From an uncultured Oscillospiraceae bacterium (GTDB taxonomy: Bacteria > Bacillota > Clostridia > Oscillospirales > Oscillospiraceae), in the NCBI GenBank assembly GCA_910577525.1, contig CAJTLI010000006.1, forward strand, positions 61,535-102,665: 41,131 nucleotides of DNA, given 5' to 3'. The notes under the pieces are model-generated. The model made no database searches, had not been told where the DNA came from, and saw nothing but the letters and a program-made list of their open reading frames with translations. Shown one piece after another: positions 7,158 through 15,329 of the stretch. Position 1 is the first letter of the stretch; the number at the start of each line of letters is the position of its first letter. A program made the position numbers and the translations under genes.

Positions 7158-9048
7158 TTTCACGCGCGAATATCTCCCCGTCCTTCTGGTGGGGGCCATC
7201 ATCGGGGTGTTCTCCCTGGCCTTTGTGCTGGCCTGGCGGCGGGAGCGCCGGGCCAAGTCCGCCCCCGGCTTCGACCGCAATATCCCCGACGGCGAGATCC
7301 TCCGGCGGCTGGCCAAATACGCCCTCCCCTATAAAAAAGAGTTCCTCCTGGTGCTGGCCGTCATGCTGGTGTCCATCGCCTACGACCTGGCCTCCCCGCT
7401 GATTATCGGCCGTATCGAGGGCCTCATCAAAAACCGGTTCGAACCCCCCGCCCTGCTGCGCTGGGTGGCGCTGTACGCCGGCATCCTCATCGTGTCCATG
7501 ATCTGCACCTATTTCCAGTCCATCATCCTGCAAAAGACGGGGCAGAAGATCCTCTCCACCCTGCGGCAGGACCTGTTCACCCACATCGAGTCCCTGTCCC
7601 ACGACCAGCTCAACAAGATCCCCGTGGGCAAGCTGGTCACCCGGGTGGCCAACGACACCAACGCCATCTCCCAGATGTTCACCAACGTGCTGGTGGCCAT
7701 GGTCAAGAACGTGTTCATCGTGGCGGGGGTGCTGGCGGCCATGCTGACGCTCAACTACGCCCTCACCCTGATGCTGCTGTGCTTTGTGCCCTTCCTGGTG
7801 CTGTTCACCGTCATCTTCCGCAAGTTCACCCGGAAGGTGTACCGGGTGGTGAAGGACCGCACCACCGACATCAACACCTATCTGTCGGAAAACCTGTCCG
7901 GCATCAAGATCACCCAGATCTTCAACCAGGAGGAGCGCAAGCGGGACGAGTTCTTCGCCAAGAATGAGAGCCTGAAAAAGGCCAAGCAGAACCAGATCTT
8001 CGTGTTCAGCATCTTCCGGCCCATGGTGTACATGCTGTATATCTCCTCGGTGCTCTTCCTGCTCTACCTGGGGGGCAAGGGCTATATCCAGGACACCCCC
8101 TTCCTGGGGCAGGTCATTACCAGCGAGATCTGCGTGTCCTTCTATATGTACATCTCCAAGTTCTTCAACCCCATCCAGACCCTGGCCGAGCAGTTCAACC
8201 AGCTCCAGTCCGCTCTGGCCTCCACCGAAAAGATCTTCTCCGTCTTCGACCTGGTCCCCGAGGTGGTGGACGGGCCGGATGCCGTGGAGATGGAGGAGCT
8301 CCGGGGGGAGATCGAGTTCCGGGACGTTTGGTTCGCCTATGAGCCGGGGGAGTGGGTGCTCAAGGGGGTGTCCTTCCATGTGGACGCCAAACAGACCGCC
8401 GCCTTCGTGGGCTCCACCGGGTCTGGCAAGACCACCATCCTGTCCCTGATCTGCCGGAATTACGACATACAGCGGGGCCAGATCCTCATCGACGGCGTGG
8501 ATATCCGCCGCATCAAGATATCCTCCCTCCGCCGCCACTTCGGCCAGATGCTTCAGGACGTGTTCCTGTTCTCCGGCACCATCCGCAGCAACATCGTCCT
8601 CCGGGAGGAGGGCTTTACGGATGAGCAGATCTGGGACGCCTGCAAATACGTCAACGCCGGCTCCTTCATCAGCCGCCTGGACAAGGGCCTGGACGAGGAG
8701 GTCCGGGAGCGGGGCGGCAACTTCTCCGCCGGGCAGCGGCAGCTGCTCAGCTTTGTGCGCACCATCCTGCACAGGCCCGCCGTCATGATCCTGGACGAGG
8801 CCACCGCCAACATCGACACCGAGACCGAGCTGCTCATCCAGGACTCCCTGGAGAAGATGAAGAACATCGGCACCATGCTCATCGTGGCCCACCGGCTGTC
8901 CACCATCCAGCACGCTGACAAGATCATCGTGCTCTCCCACGGGGAGATTCTGGAACAGGGCACCCACCAGGAGCTGCTGGCGAAAAAGGGCCGGTACTTC
9001 CAGCTCTACACCCTGCAATTCAACAGGCAGAAGCTGCTGGGGGCTTGA
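7150..9048 (+). CDS. Heterodimeric ABC exporter subunit with catalytic Glu
   Basis: A 632-residue partner half-transporter with an extra N-terminal helix (residues about 7-28) before the six-helix exporter domain. Walker A GSTGSGKTT is at 421-429, the signature is FSAGQRQ, and Walker B ends in the catalytic Glu550 (MILDEATANID). It supplies the competent ATP site that the upstream subunit lacks. The ATG at 7150 lies within the last codons of the first subunit. The pair sits upstream of a PadR/DUF2812 module that has its own promoter, so co-regulation is not shown. The operon ends at a terminator 16 nt after the stop. Confidence 0.93.
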   Translation: MPDFTREYLPVLLVGAIIGVFSLAFVLAWRRERRAKSAPGFDRNIPDGEILRRLAKYALPYKKEFLLVLAVMLVSIAYDLASPLIIGRIEGLIKNRFEPPALLRWVALYAGILIVSMICTYFQSIILQKTGQKILSTLRQDLFTHIESLSHDQLNKIPVGKLVTRVANDTNAISQMFTNVLVAMVKNVFIVAGVLAAMLTLNYALTLMLLCFVPFLVLFTVIFRKFTRKVYRVVKDRTTDINTYLSENLSGIKITQIFNQEERKRDEFFAKNESLKKAKQNQIFVFSIFRPMVYMLYISSVLFLLYLGGKGYIQDTPFLGQVITSEICVSFYMYISKFFNPIQTLAEQFNQLQSALASTEKIFSVFDLVPEVVDGPDAVEMEELRGEIEFRDVWFAYEPGEWVLKGVSFHVDAKQTAAFVGSTGSGKTTILSLICRNYDIQRGQILIDGVDIRRIKISSLRRHFGQMLQDVFLFSGTIRSNIVLREEGFTDEQIWDACKYVNAGSFISRLDKGLDEEVRERGGNFSAGQRQLLSFVRTILHRPAVMILDEATANIDTETELLIQDSLEKMKNIGTMLIVAHRLSTIQHADKIIVLSHGEILEQGTHQELLAKKGRYFQLYTLQFNRQKLLGA

Positions 9049-9063
9049 CGGCCCCCTCAGCCG

Positions 9064-9098
9064 CGCCCGCCGGAGACGGTTTCCGGCGGGCGTTTTTT
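9064..9098 (+). terminator. ABC exporter operon terminator
   Basis: An 11-bp stem (CGCCCGCCGGA at 9064-9074 and its complement at 9082-9092), then six T. Confidence 0.9.
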
Positions 9099-9108
9099 CG
9101 GTTCCCTC

Positions 9109-9137
9109 TTGACATTCTCGAATATCGAGAGTATACT
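9109..9137 (+). promoter_or_regulatory. padR promoter (consensus)
   Basis: -35 TTGACA (9109-9114), a 17-nt spacer and -10 TATACT (9132-9137). The spacer is occupied almost fully by the first palindromic operator, so a bound regulator would exclude RNA polymerase. Confidence 0.9.
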
Positions 9138-9194
9138 ACAGGCAGATACTCGATATTCGAGTTTATTGTCTACCCTGAATCCTCGATATTCGAG
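9116..9194 (+). promoter_or_regulatory. Three phased palindromic operators, probable PadR sites
   Basis: Three near-identical palindromes lie upstream of padR: TCTCGAATATCGAGA (9116-9130), ACTCGATATTCGAGT (9148-9162) and CTCGATATTCGAG (9182-9194). Their centres are 32-33 bp apart, close to three helical turns, so dimers would bind the same face. The first fills the promoter spacer; the last ends just before the Shine-Dalgarno sequence. This fits autoregulation by the PadR protein encoded directly downstream. Confidence 0.85.
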
Positions 9195-9210
9195 AAAGGA
9201 GGCGCGGCCA

Positions 9211-9525
9211 ATGCCGAGGGCAAAATTTCAGACCCTGACGGAGCAAATGTTCTATGTTCTGCTGTGCCTGCGGGAGGAGTGCTGCGGTACGGACATTCTG
9301 GACCGGGTGCCCGCCATGACCGGGGGGCGGGTGAGCGTGGGGTCGGGGACGCTGTACAATCTGCTGGAGCAGTTTGTGGCGGCGGGGATGATCCGGGAGA
9401 CCCGGGTGGAGGGCCGGAGGCGCAGCTATCTGCTGACGGCCTTCGGCCGGGAGACGCTGGATCGGGAGTACCGGCGCATTCAGGCTCAGGCGGAGGATTA
9501 CCGCCGGTATGTAGGAGAGGAGTGA
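9211..9525 (+). CDS. PadR-family transcriptional regulator
   Basis: A 104-residue winged-helix repressor. It has the PadR pattern GSGTLYNLLEQFVAAGMI (recognition helix and wing), then EGRRRSYLLTAFGRETL and a C-terminal dimerisation helix. The ATG at 9211 follows AAAGGAGG; an in-frame upstream start would cover the operators and is unlikely. It is followed after 6 nt by a DUF2812 protein, a pairing seen in many Clostridia in which PadR controls its membrane partner. Three palindromes overlap its promoter. The trigger is unknown; the adjacent exporter suggests envelope or drug stress, which is inference. Confidence 0.93.
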   Translation: MPRAKFQTLTEQMFYVLLCLREECCGTDILDRVPAMTGGRVSVGSGTLYNLLEQFVAAGMIRETRVEGRRRSYLLTAFGRETLDREYRRIQAQAEDYRRYVGEE

Positions 9526-9531
9526 CACGCA

Positions 9532-10932
9532 ATGGAAAAGACAAAGCGGAGGCTGGAGACCTTTTCCTTTTATGACCGCACCGGGCTGGAGGCCCACCTG
9601 GCCCGGATGGCGGAGAAGGGCTGGCTATTGGAGAAAATCGGCTCGTTTTTTTGGACCTACCGGAAAATCGAGCCGAAAACCCTCACCTTTTCGGTGACGT
9701 ACTTCCCCGAGGCGTCCCAGTTCGACCCGGGGCCCTCGGAGGAGCAGGAGGCCTTTTACGACCTGTGCGCCCACTCCGGCTGGCAGCTGGCGGCGGCGTC
9801 GGCCCAGCTCCAGGTATTCTACAACGAAGGGCCCGATCCGGTGCCCATCGACACCGACCCGGTGCTGGAGGTGGAGTCCATCCACCGCACCATGAAAAAA
9901 AGCCTGATCCCCAGCCAGCTGACTCTGCTGGCTCTGGCGGTGTTCCAGGTCGTGATGTTTGCCTGGCGGACAGCGGAGGCCCCCATTGAAAACCTTACCA
10001 ATCCGGCTGTCCCCCTCATCGCCCTGTGCTGGGCGTTGGTGGTGGCGCTGGCGGGGGTGGAGCTGTCCAGCTACTTCCGCTGGCACAAAAAGGCGGCGCT
10101 GGCGGCGGAGCACGGGGAGTTTCTCCCCACCCGAAGCCACCGGAAGCTCCAGCTCGGGGCGCTGGTCCTGTTGGGGCTGAGTGTGGCGTGCTATATCCTG
10201 TCCGTGGCCGTCTCTGGAAGCCGGATGGTATTCGCTCTGACCGTCGTCCTGTTTCTGGTGTATATCCCCGGGCTGTTTCTGGTGCTCTGGGGGGTCAGCG
10301 GTTGGCTCAAGCGGCGGAGAGCCTCCGCGAAAACCAATCAGGCGGTGACGCTCATCGCCCTTGCGGTGGCGGCCTTCGCCCTCCTGGGGGTCATAACCTT
10401 CGGCGCCATCTTCGGCCACGACCGGGGCTGGTGGCAGGCGGACCGGGGAACAGACCGCCCGCCGCTGAGGGTGGAGGACCTGTTGGACCCGGGCTACGAC
10501 GGCTATGAGGTGAGCTGCTCGGCGGAGCAGAGCGTTTTGCTGGGCCGGATCTTCGTCAACCAGGAGCCGCCCATCAGCCTGATTCAGGAGGACTATGCCC
10601 GCTATAAGGAGATTCCCACCATGGAATACACTGTCGTCCTGGTGAAGCTCCCCGCCCTGTACGATCTGTGCAAAAACGCCCTGCTCCACGACAGCGACCA
10701 TCTGTATGAGGACCTTCCGGCGGAGGAACGGCGCTGTTATGCCCCCGACGACCCGGCACCCTGGGGGGCGCGGGAGGCTTACCGCTGGACGGCCTCGGAC
10801 CGGGAATTCAGCATTTACCTGCTGTGTTGCCCGGACCGGATTGTGGAGATCAACTTTGACCACGACTGGAAGGTCACCCCGGAGCAGATGGCCCTTGTGG
10901 CGGAGCGGCTGGGCCGGGGCGAACTGCCTTGA
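9532..10932 (+). CDS. DUF2812-domain membrane protein
   Basis: A 466-residue protein. The N-terminal 115 residues form the soluble DUF2812 domain, recognised by LETFSFYDRTGLEAHLARMAEKGWLLEKI and a later TYRKIEPK segment. About four to five hydrophobic segments follow between residues 125 and 300. The C-terminal 150 residues are soluble. The function of the family is unknown. The typical partner is PadR, with which it forms an operon here. The usual members are nearer 200-400 residues, so the soluble C-terminal part may be an extra sensor region. The comEB promoter overlaps its stop codon. Confidence 0.85.
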   Translation: MEKTKRRLETFSFYDRTGLEAHLARMAEKGWLLEKIGSFFWTYRKIEPKTLTFSVTYFPEASQFDPGPSEEQEAFYDLCAHSGWQLAAASAQLQVFYNEGPDPVPIDTDPVLEVESIHRTMKKSLIPSQLTLLALAVFQVVMFAWRTAEAPIENLTNPAVPLIALCWALVVALAGVELSSYFRWHKKAALAAEHGEFLPTRSHRKLQLGALVLLGLSVACYILSVAVSGSRMVFALTVVLFLVYIPGLFLVLWGVSGWLKRRRASAKTNQAVTLIALAVAAFALLGVITFGAIFGHDRGWWQADRGTDRPPLRVEDLLDPGYDGYEVSCSAEQSVLLGRIFVNQEPPISLIQEDYARYKEIPTMEYTVVLVKLPALYDLCKNALLHDSDHLYEDLPAEERRCYAPDDPAPWGAREAYRWTASDREFSIYLLCCPDRIVEINFDHDWKVTPEQMALVAERLGRGELP

Positions 10933-10957
10933 TTCCAAGCCCGCGCCATGCTATAAT
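10929..10957 (+). promoter_or_regulatory. Promoter upstream of comEB
   Basis: -35 TTGATT (10929-10934, overlapping the stop of the DUF2812 gene), a 17-nt spacer and a perfect -10 TATAAT (10952-10957). The leader is about 100 nt. Confidence 0.7.
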
Positions 10958-10963
10958 ATCTTC

Positions 10964-11030
10964 ATGAGCGAAACGCAGTTTCGCGGATAAAAGTTTCTTT
11001 TTGGTACCTTTTCTTCTCAAAGAAAAAGTA
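10964..11030 (+). repeat. Hairpin-rich leader of comEB, possible dispersed repeat
   Basis: A 7-bp hairpin GCGAAAC-GCA-GTTTCGC (10968-10984) is followed by an imperfect T-rich/A-rich inverted repeat around a GGTACC core (about 10990-11029). The composition differs from the flanking genes. It may be a small intergenic repeat or a leader regulator; no ligand-binding motif is recognised. Confidence 0.4.
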
Positions 11031-11060
11031 TGCCCTTATAAACAGACAGGGGGTATTTTC

Positions 11061-11549
11061 ATGGCCCGCATCGACAAGACTAACTACTACCTGGACATCG
11101 CGGGGACCGTGCTGGAGCGGTCCACCTGTATGCGCCGCCACTATGGGGCCATCATCGTCCAGGACGACGAGATCGTGTCCTCCGGCTACAACGGCGCGCC
11201 CCGGGGACGGAAAAACTGCGGAGACCTGGGCTACTGCGCCCGGGAGGCGATGAAGATCCCCTCGGGAGAGCGCTACGAGCTGTGCCGGTCCGTCCACGCC
11301 GAGGCCAACGCCATCATCTCCGCCCCCCGGCGGGAGGTGCTGGGGGCCACGCTGTATATGGTGTGCCGGGACCCGGACACCGGGGCGATGATCCCCGGCT
11401 CCACCTCCTGCTCCATGTGCCGCCGGCTCATCATCAACGCGGGCATCGCCAAGGTGATCATCCGGGACACCCCCACGGAATACCGAGCGGTGGAGGTGCA
11501 GAAGGATTGGGTGGAGGAGGACGACTCCATCCCGGAGCACCTGCGGTGA
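11061..11549 (+). CDS. comEB: Deoxycytidylate deaminase, ComEB-like
   Basis: A 162-residue zinc deaminase converting dCMP to dUMP for dTTP synthesis. Zinc ligands are His79 in the motif HAEANA, with catalytic Glu81, and the cysteine pair Cys117/Cys120 in SCSMC. The sequence GYNGAPRGRKNC is characteristic of dCMP deaminases. The ATG at 11061 follows a GGGGG purine run. A good promoter overlaps the end of the preceding gene. It overlaps apbE by 4 nt (GTGA). In Bacillus the orthologue sits in the comE operon, although it is not needed for competence; no comEA or comEC is next to it here. Confidence 0.93.
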   Translation: MARIDKTNYYLDIAGTVLERSTCMRRHYGAIIVQDDEIVSSGYNGAPRGRKNCGDLGYCAREAMKIPSGERYELCRSVHAEANAIISAPRREVLGATLYMVCRDPDTGAMIPGSTSCSMCRRLIINAGIAKVIIRDTPTEYRAVEVQKDWVEEDDSIPEHLR

Positions 11550-12571
11550 AACGTCTGGCCGCTCTGTGTCTGGCCCTGTGCCTGGCCCTGACGGCGGGCT
11601 GCGCCCCTGCCCAGGCCCAGCCGCTGGAACGCACCTTCTTCGCCATGGACACGGTGATGACCCTGAAGCTCTACCAGGGCGGGGGAGAGGACCTGCTGGA
11701 CGCCGCCGAAGCCCGGGTGCGGGCGCTGGAGGCCCTGTGGTCCGTCACTGGCGAGGGCAGCGAGATCTATGCCCTGAACCGGGACGGGACGGCGGAGCTC
11801 TCTCCGGAGACGGCGGAGCTGCTGGACAGGGTGCTGACGCTGTGCGCCCGAACCGGCGGGGCGCTGGATGTCTCCATCTACCCCGTGCTGCGCCGCTGGG
11901 GCTTTACCACCGGGGAATACGCCGTCCCCGCAGAGGCTGAACTGGCCGCCCTGCTCCCCCTGGTGGACTATGCCCAGATTAAGCTGGCGGGCAGCGCCGC
12001 CTCTCTGGCCCCCGGCATGGAGATCGACCTGGGCAGCGTGGCCAAGGGCTATACCGGGGACGCGCTGGCCGCGCTCCTGAAAGAAAACGGCGTCAGCTCC
12101 GCCCTGCTGGACCTGGGGGGCAATATCCAGGCCGTAGGGGCCAAGCCGGACGGCTCCCCCTGGCGGGTGGGCATCCGGGACCCGGAGGGGGACGGGAATG
12201 TGGGCGTGGTGGCGGTCGCGGACCAGGCCGTGGTCACCTCCGGCGGCTATGAGCGCTATTTTGAACAGGACAGCGTACGCTATTGGCACATCCTGGACCC
12301 CAAGACCGGTTCACCGGCCCGGAACGGGCTTGCCTCCGTGACGGTGGTGGGGGAGAGCGGCCTGTTGTGCGACGCCCTGTCCACCGCCCTGTTCGTCATG
12401 GGGAAGGAAAAAGCCGTCGCCTTCTGGGTGAACAACGTCTTTGATCTGCACTTCGGGCTGGTGCTGGTGGAGGAAAACGGCGACGTCACCTACACCGTCA
12501 ATTCCCACTTCATCCCCGAACAGGGCCGCCGGGTCTATGATGTGAACTACCCCGAGCCGGACCCGGACTGA
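11546..12571 (+). CDS. apbE: FAD:protein FMN transferase (ApbE), lipoprotein
   Basis: A 341-residue exported flavin transferase that attaches FMN through a phosphoester to a Ser/Thr of target proteins such as RnfG/NqrC. The start is GTG at 11546, overlapping the comEB stop. The signal peptide ends in the lipobox LTAGC, with Cys19 to be lipidated. Family features are MDTVMTLKLY, IDLGSVAKGYTGD, LLDLGGNIQAVG and VTSGGYERYF, with the Mg-binding C-terminal segment near LLCDALSTALFVMG. No flavinylated target gene lies in the window, so its partner is elsewhere. A pairing with comEB is unusual and may be only positional. Confidence 0.94.
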   Translation: MKRLAALCLALCLALTAGCAPAQAQPLERTFFAMDTVMTLKLYQGGGEDLLDAAEARVRALEALWSVTGEGSEIYALNRDGTAELSPETAELLDRVLTLCARTGGALDVSIYPVLRRWGFTTGEYAVPAEAELAALLPLVDYAQIKLAGSAASLAPGMEIDLGSVAKGYTGDALAALLKENGVSSALLDLGGNIQAVGAKPDGSPWRVGIRDPEGDGNVGVVAVADQAVVTSGGYERYFEQDSVRYWHILDPKTGSPARNGLASVTVVGESGLLCDALSTALFVMGKEKAVAFWVNNVFDLHFGLVLVEENGDVTYTVNSHFIPEQGRRVYDVNYPEPDPD

Positions 12572-12586
12572 GAAGGGAAGGCGGGG

Positions 12587-12708
12587 ATGTGCCGTGCCCC
12601 TCGAAGGAGCGCCTGAGCCAGCTAGGGCGGCTGGGCGCTTCCCGTCTGGGTCTCAAACACAGATAACGGGGGGACTGGCTCAGGCCAAGAGAAAGGGGTG
12701 CGGCACAT
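12587..12708 (+). ncRNA. Large nested-helix element downstream of apbE, unknown
   Basis: A 15-bp outer helix (12587-12601 with 12694-12708, two G-U pairs) encloses an 11-bp perfect helix (12611-12621 with 12675-12685). That encloses a smaller stem (CCCGT 12641-12645 with ACGGG 12666-12670). The G-U pairs and internal loops suggest selection as RNA rather than as DNA. GAGCGCC (12608-12614) could alternatively pair with GGCGCTT (12634-12640), which would break the 11-bp helix. No promoter is visible, so it may be the apbE 3' UTR, a leader of rny or a mobile repeat. No known riboswitch core was recognised. Confidence 0.45.
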
Positions 12709-12711
12709 TCT

Positions 12712-13199
12712 CCATAAAGGGATTGCCGCTCCGCGCGCCTTCGCGCTTCTTTGTTGTCACGCTCCGAAGCGGTCAGGGCGTTCAGTCGCTTTCACTGCGC
12801 CTCGCTTCACAAACAGAACTACTTGCGTAGTTCCTGGTTTGTAAAGCTCGCTCCGCTCCAAGCTCCCTCACTGCCCGCTTCTACGCGCTTCTTTGTTGGA
12901 AAGTTCATGAAAGTTTCACATTTCCACTTGACAGGAAAGCCCCGGACCTTTACAATAAGTAAGGATAATTTTGAAAAGCCGCCGCGCTTTTTCGCCGTTT
13001 TGAGCGTTTACAAGCCCCTCCGGGCGTGTTTCTATATGAGTCTATCGACATATTCGTAGATTTTTATTGACACTCAAATAGTGCTGTCATGCCCAAATGG
13101 GCGGCGGCTTTTCGGTTATCGCGGTGCGTCTGTTCACGCATCGCGTCTTATTTTGCTTTTTATGGAAAAATCAAAGAAACAGGAGGTGTGGAACTCAAC
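12712..13199. repeat. Gene-free repeat-rich stretch before rny
   Basis: No convincing gene is present. A 15-bp direct repeat CGCGCTTCTTTGTTG occurs at 12742-12756 and 12884-12898. Between the copies is a stem-loop (12809-12842) with inner arms GAACTAC/GTAGTTC and outer arms ACAAAC/GTTTGT. Further on, AAAAGCCGCC (about 12975) and GGCGGCTTTT (about 13106) form a distant inverted pair, and TTGACA at 13067-13072 lacks a good -10. It looks like eroded repeat or mobile DNA; the rny promoter could not be fixed. Confidence 0.5.
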
Positions 13200-14759
13200 A
13201 TGCAAGTGCCAGTCTTTGTGACCGTGATTATCGCCGTGGCGGCCGCCCTGATCTGCCTGGCGGTGGGCGCTGTCGTGGGTTATCAGCGCAGAAAATCCTT
13301 CGCGGAGCGGGAGATCGGCTCCGCCGAGGAGGAGGCCCGCCGGGTCATCAACGACGCCATCAAGTCCGCCGAGAGCAAGAAGCGGGAGGCCACCGTGGAG
13401 GCCAAGGAGGAGATCCTCAAGGCCCGCAGCGAGTTCGACAAGGAGGTCAAGGACCGCCGCAACGAAATTCAGCGCCAGGAGAACCGGCTCAACTCCAAGG
13501 AGGAAAACCTGGACCGGAAGCTGGAGAACCTGGAGCGCAAGGAGGAGAACGTCAACGTCCGCATCGCCCAGCTGGAGGCGGAAAAGCAGGAGCTGGACAA
13601 GCTGAAGGACAGCCAGCTGGAGCTGCTGGAGCGCATCTCCGGCCTGACGGTGGAGGAGGCCAAGCGCTACCTCATCGACCAGCTGGCCGACGACGTGACC
13701 CACGAGCAGGCTTTGAAGCTGAAGGAGATCCAGGCCCGCTACAAGGAGGAGGCGGAGACCTACGCCCGGGAGCAGATCGCCCTGGCCATCCAGCGCTGCG
13801 CCGCCGACCATGTGGCGGAGGCCACCGTGTCCGTGGTGCCCCTGCCCAACGACGAGATGAAGGGCCGGATCATCGGTCGGGAGGGCCGCAACATCCGCAC
13901 TCTGGAGACCATGACCGGGGTGGACCTCATCATCGACGACACCCCCGAGGCCATCACCGTGTCCTGCTTCGACCCGGTGCGCCGGGAGATCGCCCGGCTG
14001 GCCCTGGAAAAGCTGATTTTGGACGGCCGCATTCACCCCACCCGCATTGAGGAGATGGTGGAGAAGGCCAAGCGGGAGGTGGACGCCACCATCCGCGCCG
14101 AGGGGGAGCGGGCCGTGTTTGAGACCAACGTCCACGGCCTGAACCCGGAGCTGGTGAAGCTGCTGGGCCGCCAGCACTACCGCACCAGCTACGGCCAGAA
14201 CGTCTTGAACCACTCCATTGAGGTGTCCCAGCTGGCCGGGCTGCTGGCCGCTGAGATCGGCGTCAACGTGGCCGAAGCCAAGCGGGCGGGGCTGCTTCAC
14301 GATTTGGGCAAGTCCATCGACCACGAGGTGGAGGGCTCCCACGTGCAGATCGGCGTGGAGCTGGCCCGGAAGTACCGGGAGAGCGAGAACGTCATCCACG
14401 CCATCGAGGCCCACCACGGCGACGTGGAGGCCAAGACCATCGTGGCCTGCCTGGTCCAGGCCGCCGACGCCATCTCCGCCGCCCGTCCCGGCGCCCGGAA
14501 GGAGAACGTGGAGTACTACATCAAGCGGCTGGAGAAGCTGGAGGAGCTCACCTCCTCCTTCAACGGGGTGGACAAAGCCTACGCCATCCAGGCGGGGCGC
14601 GAGGTGCGCATCATGGTCAATCCCGAGGCCATCCCCGAGGACAAAATGGTGCTGCTGGCCCGGGAGATCGCCAAGAAGATCGAGGACGAGCTGGAGTATC
14701 CGGGGCAGATCAAGGTGAACCTGATCCGGGAGACGAAGGCGATCGAGTACGCCAAATAG
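13200..14759 (+). CDS. rny: Ribonuclease Y
   Basis: A 519-residue membrane-anchored endoribonuclease that starts mRNA decay in Firmicutes; the length matches B. subtilis Rny. The N-terminal helix (residues about 5-26) anchors it and a long charged coiled coil follows to about 200. The KH domain contains GRIIGREGRNIRTLE. The HD domain carries the metal-binding pair His367-Asp368 in LLHDLGKSIDHE and the later EAHHGDVE. The ATG at 13200 is 13 nt past AGGAGG, slightly long; an in-frame GTG at 13188 is too close to that site. A strong terminator follows, so it is monocistronic from its 3' side. Confidence 0.97.
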   Translation: MQVPVFVTVIIAVAAALICLAVGAVVGYQRRKSFAEREIGSAEEEARRVINDAIKSAESKKREATVEAKEEILKARSEFDKEVKDRRNEIQRQENRLNSKEENLDRKLENLERKEENVNVRIAQLEAEKQELDKLKDSQLELLERISGLTVEEAKRYLIDQLADDVTHEQALKLKEIQARYKEEAETYAREQIALAIQRCAADHVAEATVSVVPLPNDEMKGRIIGREGRNIRTLETMTGVDLIIDDTPEAITVSCFDPVRREIARLALEKLILDGRIHPTRIEEMVEKAKREVDATIRAEGERAVFETNVHGLNPELVKLLGRQHYRTSYGQNVLNHSIEVSQLAGLLAAEIGVNVAEAKRAGLLHDLGKSIDHEVEGSHVQIGVELARKYRESENVIHAIEAHHGDVEAKTIVACLVQAADAISAARPGARKENVEYYIKRLEKLEELTSSFNGVDKAYAIQAGREVRIMVNPEAIPEDKMVLLAREIAKKIEDELEYPGQIKVNLIRETKAIEYAK

Positions 14760-14790
14760 CGCGCGGCTAATCCGAGCGTGAATACAGCTG

Positions 14791-14825
14791 CACGCCGCCG
14801 GGAGGCCCCCGGCGGCGTGTTTTTT
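14791..14825 (+). terminator. rny terminator
   Basis: A 12-bp perfect stem (CACGCCGCCGGG at 14791-14802 and its complement at 14808-14819), then six T. Confidence 0.9.
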
Positions 14826-14829
14826 CCCG

Positions 14830-14858
14830 TTGCGTTTTAACTGCGGCTGTGATATGCT
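14830..14858 (+). promoter_or_regulatory. Promoter of the small AT-rich gene
   Basis: -35 TTGCGT (14830-14835), a 17-nt spacer and -10 TATGCT (14853-14858), directly after the rny terminator. Confidence 0.6.
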
Positions 14859-14902
14859 GATACGTGTTCAACAGATCTGAGCTGGAAAGAGGAGGTTCTG
14901 AA

Positions 14903-15274
14903 ATGAAAAAGAAAGGTATCATAGCAACGGTGATCGTTCTGATTGTTGTGACAGCAGGCGTTTATCTGCTGTCGCGCCCTAAGCCATTGGGCAGTATGCA
15001 CAACAGCTATTCAGTACAGACCACGACGGTTTCTGATATTGCGTTTTTGGGAGATGCAAACCAAAAAATCAGATTTTCATTCCGTTCTGACATTGTAAGC
15101 GGAGATTTAGACATCATTCTGTCTGATTCGGCTGGTAATGAAGTATATATGCTGGATCAGGCGGATGCCTTGGAAAAACTGCTCACGTTAGACAGTTCGG
15201 ATACCTATACTTTGACAGCTAAGTGTACCAATTTTGTTGGGAAATATGAGGTTTCCGTTTACAAGGCGGACTAA
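14903..15274 (+). CDS. Small membrane-anchored extracytoplasmic protein, unknown
   Basis: A 123-residue protein I do not recognise. One N-terminal hydrophobic segment (residues about 5-23, after MKKKG) would anchor or export it; there is no lipobox. The remaining 100 residues contain repeated beta-strand-like Thr/Asp/Ser patterns (VSDIAFLGDANQKIRFSFRSD, SGDLDIILSDSAG, DTYTLTAKCTN), suggesting a small beta-sandwich outside the membrane. The ATG at 14903 has AGAGGAGG upstream. Codon use is visibly more AT-rich than in rny and the DUF2156 gene beside it, suggesting recent acquisition. It has its own promoter. Confidence 0.75.
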   Translation: MKKKGIIATVIVLIVVTAGVYLLSRPKPLGSMHNSYSVQTTTVSDIAFLGDANQKIRFSFRSDIVSGDLDIILSDSAGNEVYMLDQADALEKLLTLDSSDTYTLTAKCTNFVGKYEVSVYKAD

Positions 15275-15329
15275 GCAGCTTTTTATGCAACATAGTCATA
15301 TTTGTACTCCGAGAAAAGGAATGGATTTT

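Noticed and set aside
12594..13059. Two short plus-strand frames (12594-12830 and 12751-13059)
   Set aside because: They run across the nested helix and the repeat tract, lack ribosome sites and have no recognisable protein features.
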